A stretch of 64,000 nt of DNA from the NCBI GenBank assembly GCA_023101725.1, contig JALJCO010001322.1:1-64000 (forward strand), in the 5' to 3' direction. Each line of letters opens with the position of its first letter. Positions within the stretch are counted from its first letter, which is position 1. The stretch is from Atherinomorus stipes. Taxonomy: Eukaryota > Chordata > Actinopteri > Atheriniformes > Atherinidae. Shown here piece after piece: positions 13,395 to 25,785 of this stretch. The notes under the pieces are model-generated. The model was not told the origin of the DNA and ran no database searches. It saw only the letters and a program-made list of their open reading frames with translations. The position numbers and the translations under genes were made by a program.

Positions 13395-13802
13395 TAGGGA
13401 TGTATACCGAGTACCGGTATCGTTTGGTACCGGTTCCTAATCTTAACGATACCAGGGTACCGTTAAGATTCTGGACAAACGATACTCTTATTGATACTTT
13501 TTGAACATCTACCTAACCATCGAGTTATCATTACCCAGTCAAATAATCACAGTGATGGAATAAGACAGACACAATTCCCTTTTTTTCCCAGCTGTCCTTC
13601 ACCCACTTTTATGTCCAGGCTTCTTCAAAATCATCTGAACAAATATTCTCCACCACTGGATCTTGTAACATCTTGTAATGTCTTTATTATTTACTCTAAA
13701 TTATGTTATAGTATCAATAAGAGAATCAATAAATACCGGTATTGATAAGGAGTATCGATATTGGTATAGGTATCGATAAAATCCTAACGATATACATCCC
13801 TA
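13395..13802. mobile_element. hAT-type MITE with perfect 8-bp target duplication
   Basis: The 408-base element starts TAGGGATGTATACC and ends ATATACATCCCTA, forming short terminal inverted repeats. Identical 8-bp direct repeats CTCATGTA flank it (13387-13394 and 13803-13810). Subterminal regions are packed with TACCGGTATCG / CGATAAAAT-type motifs, arranged in opposite orientation at the two ends. The 8-bp duplication and these end motifs fit the hAT superfamily. There is no transposase, so it is non-autonomous. Confidence 0.9.
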
Positions 13803-13810
13803 CTCATGTA

Positions 13811-16581
13811 CCAAAATAATATTGCACTAAAGAAAAATAAACAGAAAGCACCATTCCAGGAACACAGCTCTGCTCTGTAAATAATAAATAAATACTACAT
13901 ATTAAATGTGTTTCTCTCAGAGACAACAGATGTGAAAAGGCTACAGGACCTCTACCTGGACTTGGGAGGGCTACCTCTTAAACTACATTATATAGATGTG
14001 TTTTGATCATTTCTTTTGAACCCGACTGGAGAATTTTGAAACAGAGGAAGAAACTGCTAGCTTCTCATGGAATCCCAGCTTCCCTTTCAGAGGTATAGCT
14101 GTTGTTTTAAACAGAACACTACAACACTCAAAATGAAAGAAACAAGACCATATGTCTGAAATGAAAATTCCTTTAACAGGCCATTGCACACTTACATCAA
14201 GATCACAATGGGTCAGTAATATTGGGCTGGAGCTGGGGAGGCAGGGTACACCTGGACAGGTTACCAGCCACCAAAGTAAATTTGATGCTATTCCTACACC
14301 ATTTTAGTACACATACGTATGGTTGGGGTGTCTTTAGAAAGCTAACACTCAGAATTTTTCACTCAAAGAATTAGATTCATTCCAGCTACTACAGACACTG
14401 AGTAGCCCAATTGGAGTTTGAATTCACTACATCAGAAGAAATTCACATTTTATTCAAAACATTTGCTTTATAAATGACTGTGACTTGGAAAAGATAATGG
14501 AATTTTAGTCTGAAGTCTTACAAATTCATATTTCAAGTATGACTGGATTACAACAAAAAATGATTTTACATTAGTTTGAACAAAGATGAGACCAGGTGTG
14601 CCATTTCAAGATGTCTGGTGAAAAAAAGGCTGATATTTTGTAACACTTCAAGGTACTCTACAGTCATGATCTTGAGCTCTAATGAAAGGTCACACAAGGG
14701 GCTTGCCTACCCCTTCTCCAGATCCACTCTCAGAAATGCTTGTGCTTGAGATACTCTGTCAATGATACTATCTACTAAGATTTGTGTATTCAATGACCAT
14801 AAGAGACAAAGTTTGGCAAAAATGAAACACTTCATCAAAACAATTTTATGAACTGCAGTAGCTATTTTCACTGTAAGCTAATTTTGATGAGTCACTCACA
14901 CAGTTGCTCCAACTCAAAGAGTTGCAAGCAAATCATTAAGCACCTAAGCAATGAAGAGCTGTGGATTTCATAAGTGGTTAACAACCTTCGAGGTGATGTA
15001 GAAGTTGTCATCTCAGACTTACAGAAAGATCCATACCTGCAGCTACAGTCCAAGTAGCAGCTTATGACTTGTCAAGCCCTTTGATGTATGCATATCTAGC
15101 CATGCATGTTTGCCAGTATTTTAGAGCTGACATGAAAACCAGTGCCGCCTGTAAGTCAGGACATAGAATGGACACATGGTGAACTGTCCTTGACCATATC
15201 ATTGTACCCTTCTTTGCACTGATGTGTTAATCTATGTAGCTGTATGTGTATGATAGAAAATAGCACTCCCCAGGCTTAAAGGTCACTTTGTAGGCAGAGA
15301 AGTGCTAAAATGTGCAGTGGGTGACTATAGTTTGCAATGTTAAAGCACTTTGAGTTTTAAATCATTGTAGTTAATTCAGTTTATGTATCAATTTATCTTA
15401 TTATTAGTGCAGTTGCACAGCAGAGGAATTTCTGTTGTAATGTTATGTCTATGTACATAGTTGAAGTGAGTCACTTGAACACTGCTACTGAAATAGCCAC
15501 AGCTCTATTAAAGCCAGTTATTTGATTTTTTTTTAAAGCACTGAATAAAAGGACACACAATCCAAACAAACTGCCTGGGGTAACTGAAAAGAGGAGATAT
15601 ATGTTGTTAAATAGATTTTGAGGATGCATCAACTTGTCAGCAGGTGACTCATGACTGAATAGAACAAGGCTGTAAGAATTTGAACCCTTTGTGAATGAGT
15701 AGGTTGATAGGTTAACTGGTGTCATGGAACCAGCTATATGTTTTGTAATCCATGAAACCAATGTGTTACACAATTTCTTTAAAGGGGAATAAGAGAGTTC
15801 TAGCTTTTTCTTTTCTGTTTTAACTCTGTGTGTTAGAGAATTTTTTGAACACAGGGTTCAAAATAAGGGGGATCTAAGAACAGAGCTTACGTCCCCTGAA
15901 AACAGTCACCTGTGACCCTAAGGAGAAGCTCTAAAAATAGTCAACTTTCAACTTATATTCAGTGTAATTTTCCATAAGATTCCTCATATTTCTTCAATTA
16001 AAAGAGCAGTATTAATTTGTCATCATTGTGTTTACCCAGTTAATACTTAAAATTTCCAAATGCAGGTGATCCACTCTGTTTCTTTAATCACTGTGAACAG
16101 CAGCATTGTTTGTTTCATACATGTTGTGAGCTGCACAAACAATGACCACTTAAAGTATAACTTTCTTTTTTGCAATTTGGACCTTATATCTAGGAGTTTA
16201 TACATGCATTTACTCACGGTACTCACAGGACAATAGTACTCGTCCGTTTGTTCATTCTACTTAAAGTATGGGTGAAATGAGGGAATTTTTTCTGCTGATA
16301 ATGCCTTATATAGTGGCTGCCCCATCTCTGCCATTATACTGGATGTACGGCGAAGGGGGACTCAATGTAATATCTGCCGAAGAAGTCAAAGTGATGCAGA
16401 AATTTTACCAGTGAGTAAAGGCACGTATAAACTCCTACAAATAAGGTCGAGGTTGGAAAAAAAAAGAAAGTTACTCTTCAATCCACTGCTTTGTTTTTAT
16501 TGTTAAATGAACTTCTCATCCCAGTTTGAGATGTTTCTGATCAGCTGCATACAGTAGAATGTTATTGAATGCCTGTATGTA
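13811..16581. other. Intergenic sequence without genes
   Basis: No supported gene. A worn copy of the teleost repeat core (GGGGAGGCAGGGTACACC) lies at 14234-14268. The minus-strand 100-codon frame at 15471-15773 has no domain or conserved pattern I recognise. Confidence 0.5.
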
Positions 16582-16603
16582 GTGTGTGTGTGTGTGTGTG
16601 TGG

Positions 16604-16648
<45 letters not shown>

Positions 16649-16661
16649 GGGGGGGGGGGGT
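16582..16661. repeat. (TG)n microsatellite ending in a G run
   Basis: An alternating TG tract interrupted once by GGGG is followed by about 15 consecutive G residues. It produces spurious His/Thr and Val/Cys reading frames on the two strands. Confidence 0.97.
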
Positions 16662-16689
16662 AGGGTGGGTATGGCTGTGAGGAAGGGAC

Positions 16690-16926
16690 TGGGGAAGTGG
16701 ATCGCCTCATGGCTTTGGTCTGAAAAACCTGGGTTTGAGTCCTCAACACAGCACTTACAGTAGGTGAACCAATAAGGGCCCTTGAGCAAGGTCCTTTACC
16801 CCCACCAACTGCTCCCTGGGCACTGGAATTGGCAGCCCACTGCTCTCTGGTTAATTTACAGATGGCTGAAAAGCAGAGCTACGGTAAACTTCCCAATCAG
16901 GATCAATAAAGTAAAAATTATCATTA
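16690..16926 (+). mobile_element. tRNA-derived SINE, related to the 7.6-kb family
   Basis: A tRNA-like head has a B box GGTTTGAGTCC (about 16732-16742). A GAGCAAGGTCCTTTACC block (about 16785), a GCTCCCTGGGCACTGG phrase and a tail ending ATCAGGATCAATAAAGTA follow, then AT-rich sequence. The order is the same as in the three minus-strand SINEs, but the head differs. A-box match is poor, so the copy is old or belongs to a different subfamily. Confidence 0.8.
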
Positions 16927-16929
16927 GGG

Positions 16930-17520
16930 GGAGTAAATGGGAGGGGAGAGTTGTGGGTTATCCTGGTCTCTGCACTTGGACAAGGCATTGATGGTGCTGC
17001 TGGTCTGCGGCAGGTAGATGTCCAGGGCCGAAGGTCCTCCTGGGTGCCCCACCCTCGCTGGCATTAGGGCTCTCTGGCTTGCAGGGCCCTGGGTCCAGCT
17101 CTGGGCATTGACTTGACTAGTCCCCTCCTGGGCTGGCAGGCTGCTGTCCTTGGTCCCCGGGGGTCCATCCTCCATTGCCATGGGGGCTCTGACTGTAGCC
17201 TATTTTTGGTGGGTGGGTGCGAGGTCCTCCCTGTGGTGGGCTGTCTCATTCTGTGCTCTGTGGTGCCTGCTTATCTGGTGGTTGTAAGCTTCTCTGTTTG
17301 CTTCTTGCCCTCAGAGGGTATTGCATCATTAACCATGTTTCTCCTCTCTCAGCAGGTCTGGCTGGATAAAAGTTACAGCATCTGTTAGTCTCTTTCTGTC
17401 TTCTCCACCCCAGCCGGTCGAGGCAGATCGCGGCCCTATCTGAGCCGGAGGTTTTTTCTCCCTGTTAAAAGGATGTTTTCCTTCCAACTGTCGCCACCAC
17501 TCTGTACTTTCTCAGGATGG
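16930..17520 (+). repeat. Dispersed fish repeat module, GC-rich
   Basis: GC-rich sequence ends with CAGCCGGTCGAGGCAGATC, GAGCCGGAGG and CTGTTAAAAGGATG phrases, a block I recognise as a dispersed fish repeat often found beside non-LTR retrotransposon sequence. It lies directly before the minus-strand LINE tail. Overlapping 61-91 codon frames on both strands reflect high GC and not coding. Confidence 0.55.
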
Positions 17521-17524
17521 GGGA

Positions 17525-18055
17525 TTGGACCGGGTCAAGGCAGGGAGGGAGTTTAGCATCCTCACTGCCTCACTGGTGGAAAAAGCTTCTCTCTGAGCCT
17601 GCTAGTTCTGACCCGGAGAATCTGCAGCCTCCTCCCTGATGGCAGCAGGGTGAAGACACTGTGGGTGGGGTCACCTGCAATCCTGGTGGCTCTGCAAGTG
17701 AGGCGGGAGTGGTAAATGTCCAATAGAGAGGGGAGGGGGGCACCGTCGATCTTCCGAGCTGCTTTCACGGTGCGCTTCAGGGTCTTGCGGCAGGCTGCGG
17801 TGCAGGCTCCATACCACACGGTGATGCTGCTGGTCAGGATGCTCTGGATGGTGCCCCTGTAGAAGGAGTGCATGATGGGGGACGGGGCTCTTGCTTTTCT
17901 CAGTTTCCGCAAGAAGTAGAGTCACTGTTGGGCTTTCTTGGCCAGGGACGTGGTGTTGGTGTCCCAGGAAAGGTCTTGGGAGATGTGGACACCCAGGAAC
18001 TTGGTGCTGCTCACCCGCTCCACCTCAGCACCGTTGATGATCAGTGGAGCATGCT
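17525..18055 (-). pseudogene. LINE reverse-transcriptase C-terminal fragment (L2-like)
   Basis: Minus-strand translation from about 18055 reads a LIINGAEVERV segment, then FLGVHISQDLSW, LRKLRKAR, FYRGTIQSILTSSITVWYG, GAPLPSL, and RATRIAGDPTHSVFTLLPSG. This is the end of the non-LTR reverse-transcriptase ORF of L2/Maui-like fish LINEs (thumb and C-terminal region). The stretch downstream of the first methionine is open for 116 codons (17562-17912). A stop interrupts the frame just upstream (about 17925) and a one-base shift breaks the end near 17560. The palm with the catalytic YADD is absent, so this is a 5'-truncated dead copy. Confidence 0.85.
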
Positions 18056-18609
18056 GGGCATGCTCTCTCCTGAAATCCACCTCCCCCTAACCCTAAACAT
18101 CACAACTGATTACCAAATCTTAACCCTTGCCCCAACCGTAACCAAAGCCTAATTGTGAACTATATTATGAAGTGAACTCTTGACCCTGAAAACATTTATT
18201 TTACTTTTATTTATTTATTTTAAGGAGGACCTGACAAAATGTCCTTACTTTCCAAAAATCTCCTCAATTTGTTGGTTAAACAGGCAAAACAGTCCCCACA
18301 GTTTTGCCTTTACAAGTACACAGACACAAATACACAGTTGTTGTGGTTGTTCTTTATGTTGTTTCACGGTTTGTTTTCCGGCAGATGCTCCTTATGATTC
18401 TGCTGTAGGATTTTTTTCGTTTCTTTACAAGTGTTAAGGTTGGTCACATTTTTCTGTTTTTTGGTTAGCTTCAACATTTTCCATATTTGTCTTAGCTTTC
18501 CACCTTTTAGTATTCATTCTCTTCTGTATATTTTCATTTGTTCCATCTGTCAGGTCCAGCATTAACATGCAAATGTAAAATCTTTAAGCCTCACGTCCAT
18601 AAAATTCTT

Positions 18610-18670
18610 ACTGGCAAAAAAAAAAACAAAAAACAAAACAAAACAAATATCAAGAAAGAAAAAAAAAAAT
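18610..18670. repeat. A-rich low-complexity tract
   Basis: Runs of A broken by single C, T or G residues directly precede the AT microsatellite. Confidence 0.9.
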
Positions 18671-18680
18671 CTGCTCGTTG

Positions 18681-18682
<2 letters not shown>

Positions 18683-18760
<78 letters not shown>

Positions 18761-18792
18761 ATGTAGGTGTGTGTGTGTGTGTGTGTGTGTGT
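18683..18792. repeat. (AT)n then (TG)n compound microsatellite
   Basis: Seventy bases of pure AT (18683-18752) run through a TATGTATGTAGG transition into about 27 bases of alternating GT (18766-18792). Confidence 0.97.
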
Positions 18793-21308
18793 ATACTCAT
18801 ATATTCATCATGCTGCCATGAACTAATATGTGCATGCATGCATGTGACTTGCAAAATTGTGTTACATGCCCTAAAATAAGGCTAGCCCCAAACCTGTTTA
18901 ATTCAAGTCTAATAAACACACATTTAAATTAACATAATTTTGTAATTTTTGTTTACAGATGATCAAAATAATTTCAATTTATTTTATACACAATGCACAC
19001 AGAAAAAATTATTTATATCTATATAAAAGAAAAAAAATCACGTTTACCCTCTGCGTGTACATCTTTCATGAAGATGCTCATAAGGAAAGACCAACTCATC
19101 TCTAAAAGAAAAGACAAGATTTATTGTTGACCAATTGTATTTTCTTTGTTTACACTCACCTAAATGCATACACATGGAGTTTACTTAATTGGTTTTGATG
19201 ACAGTAATCAGCTCTTAAGTGATGGGCTTATCGGAAAATTAACAGTGCCATATTGATTAGCCACGTATGCTGCATTTGAAACAGCATGCTGGTCTCCTTG
19301 TTGGCAGAACGCCACGCCTAGTGGATGTGTTTACCCCCTCATCCTCATATGAGCACAGTCGGCTTTCATTTAATAGACTAAGCGCTTTTGTCTTAAAGGC
19401 AAACAAACTTCACAGGCTGTTCAGAAATCAACCAATTATTATCCCATCAGGTTGTTATTTGCAGATCCAGGTCCCGGGTGTGTACACATACTGCTGTGAC
19501 CACTCCACAGAATGCTCCAAGAGTAAATTGCCTCAATAAATACCCTGTGTATATCTTAACAGGTAATATTTATAAATTCTACAATGGTGAGTCACCCATG
19601 CCTTGATAGATGCGTCTGGCTGCTGGGTCGATGAATAATGCAAATGAAACTAATTCTTTCTGACCTAGTGCCAAGCCTAATACACATTTATATGCTTCGC
19701 TAGTGAAAGATGTGTGAGGTTCCTATTATGGGACGGAAGTAGTCTGTATTTTAATAATGGCTCTGATAGACCTTGGCCTTCCCTTCCTGAAAGGTTGAAT
19801 GTACCTTATGTAACTTCATGTTGAATTAAATAAAAAAAAAAAAAAAAAAAAAACTTAAAAAAAGATTTGGAGCACAAAAATACAGAAGAGCTTTCATTTA
19901 AAATCACATTTTTATAATATTTAAATGATTACAGAGGAGATAATTATGGGAACATGATTCTTGATTGAGTTATGAACTTTCTTAGAGATCATTGACCAGA
20001 TGATTTGATGTATTCTCTTAATAATAATGTCTTGGTATGAATTACGTGTGCCCTGGATGGTAAATGAGAAGTAATAGCTATGAGTTACTGCCGTCTGGAA
20101 ACCTTAGTTCAGAGTTCCCAAGCTTAGAATTGGTTTGCAAACATCTAGTCACTCCTTTAATAAATGAAGCCAATTTGTGATCAGTAATGAACTGCAATCA
20201 ATTTTCTTCCTTTGGTTCCATACCATGGAGTGCTACTATGCGAACTCTTGCAAATAACCTCACAACCTACCTTATTCCAAGCAACTTATCTTTTTTACTG
20301 CCTCTGCTCATATGTATGACAAATCGAAAGTCTTACTCAACCAAAATTTGCCGCAGATGCTTTGACTCCTCTTAGATTAAAAAGAGCCCAACCATAAATA
20401 TCTATTAGATTCTCACATTTCCAAGAGGCGCGTAGAGATAAATCTTCATCGGGCTGGGTGTCCCACCTTCACAGAGGAAAGCGTGTATAATGAAAGTCAT
20501 GTTAACTTTAGATTGGCACAGAGCAGCTGCCTAATATGCAGAACACTTTCTCCTCGTTGCCCTATAGCGCTCCATTCAAGACCAGCAAATTTAGCTTGAC
20601 AATTAACAATTATGCTTTCAATTGAAACACCAAGTGGTTTCGGCAAGTGTGTGATTTTTTATTATTTTTTCTTCACTTACCTGTTTGACTAGAGTTTATG
20701 AATGGCATAGCTTTGTCAAGTTTAATATCAAGTGTGGTTTGTGTCCTAAAATTTGCCCAAAGATTTGACTTCCCTAAAACAAATGGAGATCTTTCTATAA
20801 TGCATTGACCGGTATAACTGAAATTACTGACCTGTTGTTAACACAAATGTTACCACAGCAAAAAATTTTCAGAGACAAGGAATACTTTGATAAACATAAC
20901 GGGGAATTTTCGTCTTGTGGTGTTTGCTGAAGAATTTCATTCACCTCCCATTTAAAACACTCCTGACATTTGACTTGAGAATACTTTCGTATACTGAGCA
21001 GTTCACAATCAACTCAATGGCTTCAAGCCTTAGTTATCAACCCTCCAGCTCTGTGTTTAACAGTTGGTATTTGGTGAGTGTGTCAATATGCTGTTTCCAT
21101 TTTGGTGTCCTCCAAAGAATGGTGCAGAAGTTTTCTTTCGTTAAGATGCAACTTTTCAAACCTAAGCTCTGCTGCACCTGTTACAGCTTTAAAGGTGCGT
21201 AAAGCAAGCACACCCCTTTAGAGATACTGTTCACAGAACATATCAGGGTGAACTGATTAACTCGAGGTAGGGTGTATATACGGCTACTATTGTCATTCTT
21301 CTCATTAG
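18793..21308. other. Repeat-poor non-coding stretch, possible conserved elements
   Basis: No gene and almost no repeat is seen for about 2.5 kb, apart from an A-run at 19830-19852. The sequence is non-simple and contains several TAATTA/ATTAAC homeodomain-type cores (for example near 20600-20625). In a window otherwise littered with insertions this absence is notable. A short GTGAACTGATTAACTCGAG phrase at 21250-21268 resembles the terminal region of the palindromic element at 53597 (GTGAACTAATTAACTCGAG, 53640-53658); it may be a worn fragment or chance. Confidence 0.4.
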
Positions 21309-21560
21309 TTTTTTTTTTTTTTTTTGTTATACTTGTATGATCCCCGAGGGAAAATTAGGGCTCTGCATTTTACCCATCTCTGTACTGAGAGTATCAGAGA
21401 GCAGTGGGATGCTAGTTAAAGCACCCGGGGAGCAGTTGGTGGGGGGTTGAGGACCTTGCTCAGGGGTCCACAGTGGTTCACCCAGGAGTCGTGTCGGGGA
21501 ATCGAACCCTGGTCCTCCGCACCCAAGCCCACGACGCGACCACTGGGCTATCCACTCCCC
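21309..21560 (-). mobile_element. tRNA-derived SINE, copy 2 of 3
   Basis: Same layout as the SINE at 7579: poly-T (poly-A tail of the minus strand) at 21309-21325, then ATACTTGTATGATCCCCGAG, the central GGACCTTGCTCAGG block, the inverted B box GATTCGAACC-like sequence near 21500, and the head ending ATCCACTCCCC. It is very close to copy 1 by eye, which implies recent family activity. Confidence 0.9.
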
Positions 21561-24309
21561 AATATTTCAGTGTGATGTGAATAAATGCATTCAAGCTTTC
21601 CTCTTCATTAAAACAAACAATATGCAAAAAGATGGTGCCGAAACCCAGGAAGTGAAGAAATGAATGGACGAAAAGTCTTTTTGTTGCACAACAGAACAGA
21701 AGACAGAAAAGGAAGAAAATGACTGCAGTGAACTGAGAAAGATAAGATCTTCAATCCTCTTTGACAAAACTTTCAAAGATGGATGATGAACTTGAGAAAT
21801 CACAAATTAAAAGTTGTTACATATTCTCTTTCTTCATGTTCTCGGGGCCACAAGAAAAAAAATGATGTCATTTTGTCTCTCGGGCATAGTTGAAGACGTC
21901 TTGCGGCTTGTTTTCAACCCCTTGGCCGAGCAGAACTTTCTTCTTGTTGGGCTCTGGGAAGTATTGTGTGATTGGTTGGACATAAGAGGTGGGCAGGGTA
22001 TACACTGAGATGGTTAATGCAGAGTTGTCTCTTCTGCATTTCCGCAGATGCACGATTGAATAAGTTTTAACAAACAGCTGATTGAGGTAATGAAAAAATA
22101 CAAAACACAAGTGGCATTTAAACACACAGACACCACCGCATGCACAATCCTATCCTACAACGGTCCTACAAGATTGTTGTAAATGTATAGGTATAATCAC
22201 TGGGTGAACCCCGTTGTCTGGCTGTGGACAAGCTTGCAGTGGAGTATGTATTAACTGGGCGAAAAATAACTTTTGTCTTGTTCTTGCAGCCTCAAGAACA
22301 ACAAGAAAGTTGTAGCTTCTCGCAAAGTATGAAACAAGCTTAATACAGACACTTCAGAGGAGATGTTGGAACAGTCTATCCAAAGGGAGGAATGTTTGGA
22401 TAAAATAGATGCAGAGGTGCAGAAAGAAACAAAGACGTACAAATCAGAAGAGGAAGTTTCAAGAATATTAGAGTACAAAGAACCCAAAGAACCCATAACA
22501 CGGAGAAGTGTGTTTAAAAGAATATGACCCCATGCGTAATAATGTGAACCTGACAAAACTTGGGATTGAAAAATACTCAGGAGATATAAGCCAGTCAACC
22601 AGTGGCAGTATTTTTGAGGTGCTTTTGGGGTTTTTTTGAGAGAGAGAGAAGAATTTATACTGCATTTTTTCCAACCAAGTCAGACTTCTCCAGCCTTTAC
22701 ACTGTCATTAACTTAATCAGGCTAACATGCTAAGGCCTGTAAAGTACGAGACATAGCTCTTCAGGTTTTTCTAATTGTTTCTCTTTAGCAGTGAAGGGTC
22801 CAACCGTTGAATGAACTTGAATGTTTCAAACTTGTGAATAATCGTTGTCAATGTAAAGTGAAGGACTCCACTTTGTTTAGGGTTAAACAACCTTGTAACC
22901 CTTCCCAGATTTTTGGGAAAAGCCAAGTTCATTGCAGATTTCTTCCTCCATTGGCATTGTGATACATATGAATGCTCCAGACCAACAAACTGCTAAAACC
23001 TCTGCTTTTGTAGAGGTACTTATGCTTACTAATGATTAATTAATTAAGGTCATCTGATTAGGGACACCTGGTTGCTATTCTCCTGACTCCTGTGGAGGCA
23101 ATTTAGTTACTTAGATTTTAATTATAAATAATGGCATTTTATAATATGCCCTATGTTGTTGTTAATCTGAGAAGGTATTAACCTCAAACCTTGTTTGGAC
23201 CAGATAAGTTCTGTATGTTCTGATAGAAAAATCTTTTGAATTACATGAAGGGTATCCTTTGTGTTTTCCCATGATTGTATGCAACCCCTTCCATTTTAAT
23301 GAAATGGGTGGTTATATGAGGTCCACTCATTTGCTGCAGGTCTATCTTATCCAGTGTTATTTCTAGTCCAGGGGTGAAATTAAAGTTTGCTGATCCAAGT
23401 CTGTAACTGGTTGGAAATGCAAGCTAAAAATAGGTTGTTTCCATGGCCGAAATGCAATGGCATGAAGATGAAGCAAACAACAGCATGCAGTGCCACCCTT
23501 CATGCTGCTTGTCAAGAATAATTTCACTTCACTTCCGTAGCCAGTTGCTAATAGGATATGACACATTCGATGAGCTCTCCAACTTAGGATTCCAAACCAA
23601 ATATCAGCACCTCGTCGGACTGTCTGCTAATTTAAACAGCCTGAAATCAATTTAGAGCACACAGTGGATGGCTTTGGATGGTCCCAGTTCCTCTCCCCAC
23701 TCATTCAGCTGGGACCTATTCAAGGAGAAAGCGTAATTCAACTACCACTCTATAAATCTATTACATGGTGCTGGGTATGGCTGTGAAGGTGCTGTGCCTA
23801 ATAAAGAGCTCATCGTACCTGACAGACTGCTTCGAGTTTCTGCAACGGCAAACCAATCAGACCAGAAAGTGGCCCTCTGTGGAGGAAAAGTATTGGAGAT
23901 GGACACAGACAAAGTGTTTGAGACAAAGCTTGTGTTTAAACAGCATCATGGGCATGTTGCATTCATTGACATTGAAAACAATGTCCACCATGGAACCAGT
24001 TCAGCTCTTTCTATGTTGTTCAAAATGAAAATACATTATTTTAAAAGTAAATTACTGTATTTGCACATATAAAATTGTCTTCTTTTCATGTTGTATTGCA
24101 GCTAAAAGACGCTTGCTTCTATCTGCATGTATAACAAGTTTCTTTGCAGCCTTACTAGTGTTTATGTGATGATTTCATGATGTATTTACATAGTCCCAAT
24201 CTTGTAAGCTGAGCACAAAATTTGGCACCTGGCAATAAAAACCGATATCAATGGAGAAATATCTTATTGCTGTAATTTGAAAGTGGAAAAACAGAATTCT
24301 GGGCAAATA
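21561..24309. other. Intergenic sequence without genes
   Basis: Several 60-115 codon frames occur on both strands, none with a recognisable domain. No repeat copy was identified. Confidence 0.5.
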
Positions 24310-24990
24310 TCACGGAGTAAACTCTGCTGGAAAAGAGTAAAGCCTGGAAGTTAAAGGTTGAATATGGAATACGGACAGAACAGCGACATCACGTGTGTCT
24401 AGGTTGTAGTTGCAATGGCAGAAAAACAACTCCAGCCGCTGGGATGCCAGGCTCGCTGCCGATACGTAAGTGACCAACAGTCTGCAGCATGTCCAACAAG
24501 TAACGCAGAGGAGTTTATAACTGACAGCTAACGTTAGCCACATTAGCAAACAAGTTAGCTTACCGCTCCAGGAGGAAAGTCGCCATTTCCGTGTTTTGGC
24601 GCCGTGGAAAACGTTTATGTGGGTCCATTTAGTGAAGTCTTCACCTAAATTTACTCCAGGTTTTGCTCTTCTCAGGTCACTCCTCCTCAGAAACAGATAA
24701 CAATATCTCCAGGGCTCTAAAGCAGCTGCTTCACTCGTCGTCTCCACTGTTTTCCCCTGTACCAGGCTAACTGTGCCCAAAAGATTGTTGCCACACAGAG
24801 ATCGTATGGCAACCCGCAATGGCGGCGTGTATTGGTTTATAGATGTAAATATAATGCCATTATCGAACCCGTAAAAATTTGTTTTATAATTATTTTTAGG
24901 CCAAATACAGTATAATTTTTCTAGGAAATGTACTTTCATTCGGTACCGGTTGACAGACCGGATGTCGGCCTGCCGGCTGGTGGCTAGCAC
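24310..24990 (-). CDS. Unidentified 226-codon open frame, possibly TE- or exon-derived
   Basis: This is the longest non-low-complexity open frame in the window. The frame opens in a CpG-containing patch at 24830-24990. Around residues 85-125 it reads AALEPWRYCYLFLRR, then GVNLGEDFTKWTHINVF. That cadence recalls the N-terminal part of some multicopy fish transposon-associated proteins, but I cannot name a family. A splice-donor-like GAGCGGTAAGC follows the ...WRLSSWSG segment (plus strand about 24568), so only the first half might be coding. The rest is Leu/Cys-rich with no clear domain. Alternative: a chance frame in an old repeat. Confidence 0.25.
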   Translation of the reverse strand: MLATSRQADIRSVNRYRMKVHFLEKLYCIWPKNNYKTNFYGFDNGIIFTSINQYTPPLRVAIRSLCGNNLLGTVSLVQGKTVETTSEAAALEPWRYCYLFLRRSDLRRAKPGVNLGEDFTKWTHINVFHGAKTRKWRLSSWSGKLTCLLMWLTLAVSYKLLCVTCWTCCRLLVTYVSAASLASQRLELFFCHCNYNLDTRDVAVLSVFHIQPLTSRLYSFPAEFTP

Positions 24991-25396
24991 TTCGCTCTTT
25001 GTTTGCTCTCAGTAAGGTCTCAGTCTGCAGCAGAGTGGCAAAATGGTGGTTTTTAGACAGCTAACAGCAATTCCAAGCATGCCTTACCTTTAGCCTGCCG
25101 CTTAGGGGGCTGATCTTTGTTAGCTCTTGTCAGTTTTGAGTTAGCTCAGTTAGCATATAGCCCAGAGTATGTTCACTGTCAATCATTTGCCCTGAGGCCG
25201 TGCTTTGCCCATTTTAGTATATTCCGGGAGTGACGATACATGGGACATGGCAAGATGGCGACGTGGTACATGCCCAGCTGGCTTCACTTTCCCTTATTCA
25301 GACGTGACCGGTCCATTTTTTTTTCCACAGTCTTTGGCAAACATGCAAAGATAATTGTAAGTTGTATTGTGGGGCTACTGAAATTCAGACCTAAAA

Positions 25397-25448
25397 GGGC
25401 TGCAATCCTACAGGTTTTCCATGTCTCCCTGCTCCAACACACCTGATT
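25397..25448 (+). mobile_element. Half of a palindromic hAT-like MITE
   Basis: CTACAGGTTTTCC, then CATGTCTCCCTGCTCC and AACACACCTGATT, are one arm of the palindromic MITE family seen more completely at 39629-39853 and 57598-57781. The other arm and the outer end are missing. Confidence 0.65.
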
Positions 25449-25785
25449 GATTGTTTTGATTTTGCAGGCGGAGAAGCAACTACATGTGAGTCACAGTTGT
25501 GCTAACATTTAGCATTAGTATTGTCAACAATCTGCCATAATCACTCGTTATTAAGTCCCTTGAGCAAAACAGCAACATGCTTAACATGCAGGGCAGAGGT
25601 TTCCAGAGGCAGCACAGCCAAAATTTACACTGGAGACTGAGATCGCCATCACGTGAATGAACACAAGGAGTTTGTTGGCTTAACAGAAAAACACAATGAA
25701 CTCCAGCAATATACACTGGAAAATGCTTTTAAAAACAAGTGAAATCTCAAAACAAAGTAAAAAAGTCATCACAACCACACACACC

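Noticed and set aside
16516..16789. His-Thr and Val-Cys repeat frames
   Set aside because: Direct consequence of the (TG)n microsatellite and G run.
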